DNA of 35,593 bases from a virus: positions 1 through 35,593 of IMG/VR virus record IMGVR_UViG_3300037502_002275; one strand, given 5' to 3'. The stretch's first letter is position 1, and the number at the start of each line of letters is the position of its first letter. Positions 34,958-35,593 of this stretch are shown here, one piece after another. The position numbers and the translations under genes were made by a program. The notes under the pieces are model-generated. The model made no database searches. It was given only the letters and a program-made list of their open reading frames with translations, and was not told the origin of the DNA.

Positions 34958-35105
34958 GTATAGAGACAAACAACAAAAATCAAACCCCCGTAACCCCCGT
35001 AACCCTTGCAGATTCCATATACCTGACAAAAGTTATCCACAGGTTATCCACAGTTTTCCAACTTGTCTCTATCCGGTATCTGTCCCTAATAACCTGTCTC
35101 TATAC
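34958..35105. repeat. TGTCTCTAT iterons
   Basis: TGTCTCTATCC at 35064-35074 and TGTCTCTATAC at 35095-35105 are direct copies; GTATAGAGACA at 34958-34968 is the inverted copy. They bracket the two DnaA boxes. Three copies within 150 bp suggest binding sites for a replication initiator or regulator. Confidence 0.6.
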
Positions 35106-35135
35106 CTATTTAGTAGTAAAAAATATAAAAAATTT
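35033..35135. other. Putative replication origin core: two DnaA boxes and AT-rich region
   Basis: TTATCCACA at 35033-35041 and again at 35044-35052 are perfect matches to the strong bacterial DnaA box, in the same orientation and 11 bp apart, about one helical turn. About 55 bp further, 35106-35135 is almost pure A+T (TAGTAGTAAAAAATATAAAA type) and could be the unwinding element. The surrounding iterons fit an origin. No replication gene is in the window to confirm it. Confidence 0.6.
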
Positions 35136-35229
35136 GCAGAACTTGCGGTTTGGCATGGGGCCACCGCCGCCCTCCCGACGGGACCCTAAAAGGGGGACAG
35201 CCTAAACAAGCAAGCCCCCTGCCTGCCGA

Positions 35230-35390
35230 AGTGTGTGCTCACTTACATGCTGCACTGCAATAAGTTAGTAAGCACTCACTAACCTGCATGCTGCACTGCA
35301 CCACCCCCAGTGTGCGCACACTAACCTATATGCTGCACTGCACCACCCCCAGTGAGCGCTCACTTACATTGTGCGGCGCACCAAATAACC
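35230..35390. repeat. ~42-bp tandem repeats carrying palindromes
   Basis: Four units begin at 35230, 35267, 35309 and 35351; the middle two are exactly 42 bp. Each starts with AGTNNGC-type dyad sequence followed by (T/A)AC and, in the first three, TGCTGCACTGCA. The third and fourth dyads, AGTGTGCGCACACT and AGTGAGCGCTCACT, are perfect 14-bp palindromes that differ by a compensated pair. They could bind a dimeric regulator, initiator or partition protein. Confidence 0.75.
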
Positions 35391-35593
35391 ACACTGGCAA
35401 CATGGGTATTAGGCAAGGTGGCATGCCGCATGCCTTAGCAAATTGCATGCCGGCCATAACGCGGCAATTATTGCAGGCCCGCCAATTTGGCTCAGGCGCC
35501 GCCTCCGCATGCTGGTTGAGGGTGCAGTATGGGCAAACAGGGGAGGGGCACAGCGAGCCTATGCGCACGCGAGAATGCCATAGAGGGGTAGCG
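35391..35593. other. Right-edge stretch without a supported gene
   Basis: No frame in this stretch has convincing protein features. It contains several GCATGC hexamers (for example around 35423-35431, 35447 and 35508), and its G+C content is higher than that of the origin-like part. It may continue the control region or lead to a gene beyond the window. Confidence 0.4.

Larger units (their letters stand above)
34766..35012. repeat. GC-rich inverted and direct repeats (CCCCCGTAA units)
   Basis: A 29-bp unit holding two CCCCCGTAA copies and then CCCTTGCAGA occurs at 34854-34882 and, identically, at 34984-35012. An inverted shorter copy (AGGGTTACGGGGGT, 34766-34779) lies next to Fur-like palindrome 1. 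Palindrome 1 and its repeat mirror palindrome 2 and its repeat, forming a large inverted arrangement. They may be iterons or regulator sites. Confidence 0.8.

Noticed and set aside
35326-35568. Minus-strand frame of 80 codons with CPYC and CNNC pairs resembling a zinc ribbon
   Set aside because: It runs through the tandem palindromic repeats, lacks a ribosome site, and the rest is not protein-like.

Overview
The window is the late (structural and lysis) half of a tailed dsDNA phage genome, most likely a short-tailed podovirus with a P22/SU10-like head and tail. Every supported gene lies on the minus strand, so the biological reading direction is from high to low coordinates. The head module is complete: terminase, portal, scaffold, capsid, adaptors and nozzle. 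No integrase, tail tape measure, contractile sheath, tRNA or CRISPR array is visible. Many proteins belong to families I know mainly from uncultured freshwater and marine phages. Two Fur-box-like palindromes, two consensus DnaA boxes and a Gram-negative style lysis cassette point to a proteobacterial host; this is inference.

Layout in transcription order. (1) 34637-35593 is a non-coding control region with Fur-box-like palindromes, long GC-rich direct/inverted repeats, two DnaA boxes, an AT-rich stretch, TGTCTCTAT iterons and ~42-bp tandem palindromic repeats. It looks like a replication origin or regulatory/partition region. (2) 34636-32042 holds a small protein, a stand-alone intein-like (Hint plus degenerate LAGLIDADG) protein and the large terminase. 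(3) 31995-27605 holds an unknown Gly-rich protein, the large portal and a small protein. (4) 27569-23704 holds a small protein, a GroES-like co-chaperonin, scaffold, two head proteins and the major capsid protein, followed by a strong terminator and an HNH endonuclease gene. (5) 23045-7253 is a ~16-kb fibre and decoration module with collagen-like proteins next to a family-2 glycosyltransferase, a fibre-chaperone-like protein, a glycine-rich adhesin-like protein, and two 7-bladed RCC1 propellers flanking a sulfotransferase-glycosyltransferase fusion; it ends in the lysis cassette. (6) 7219-985 holds basic and small proteins, two head-tail adaptors (one with a discoidin-like insert), a fibre-like protein and the P22 gp10-like nozzle. 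(7) 942-1 is the N-terminal part of a repeat-containing protein cut by the window edge.

The strongest new observation is a bipartite promoter-like element, (T/A)NRGGCN then exactly 16 nt then TGCATAAGTRG. It occurs six times, always on the minus strand and always just before one of the six gene blocks, so it explains the transcriptional organisation of the window. It does not resemble the sigma70 -35/-10 consensus. The second theme is virion surface chemistry: two separate sets of sugar- and sulfate-transfer enzymes sit inside operons of repeat-rich fibre proteins (Gly-X-Thr collagen and RCC1 propellers), suggesting that this phage decorates its own fibres or the host surface.
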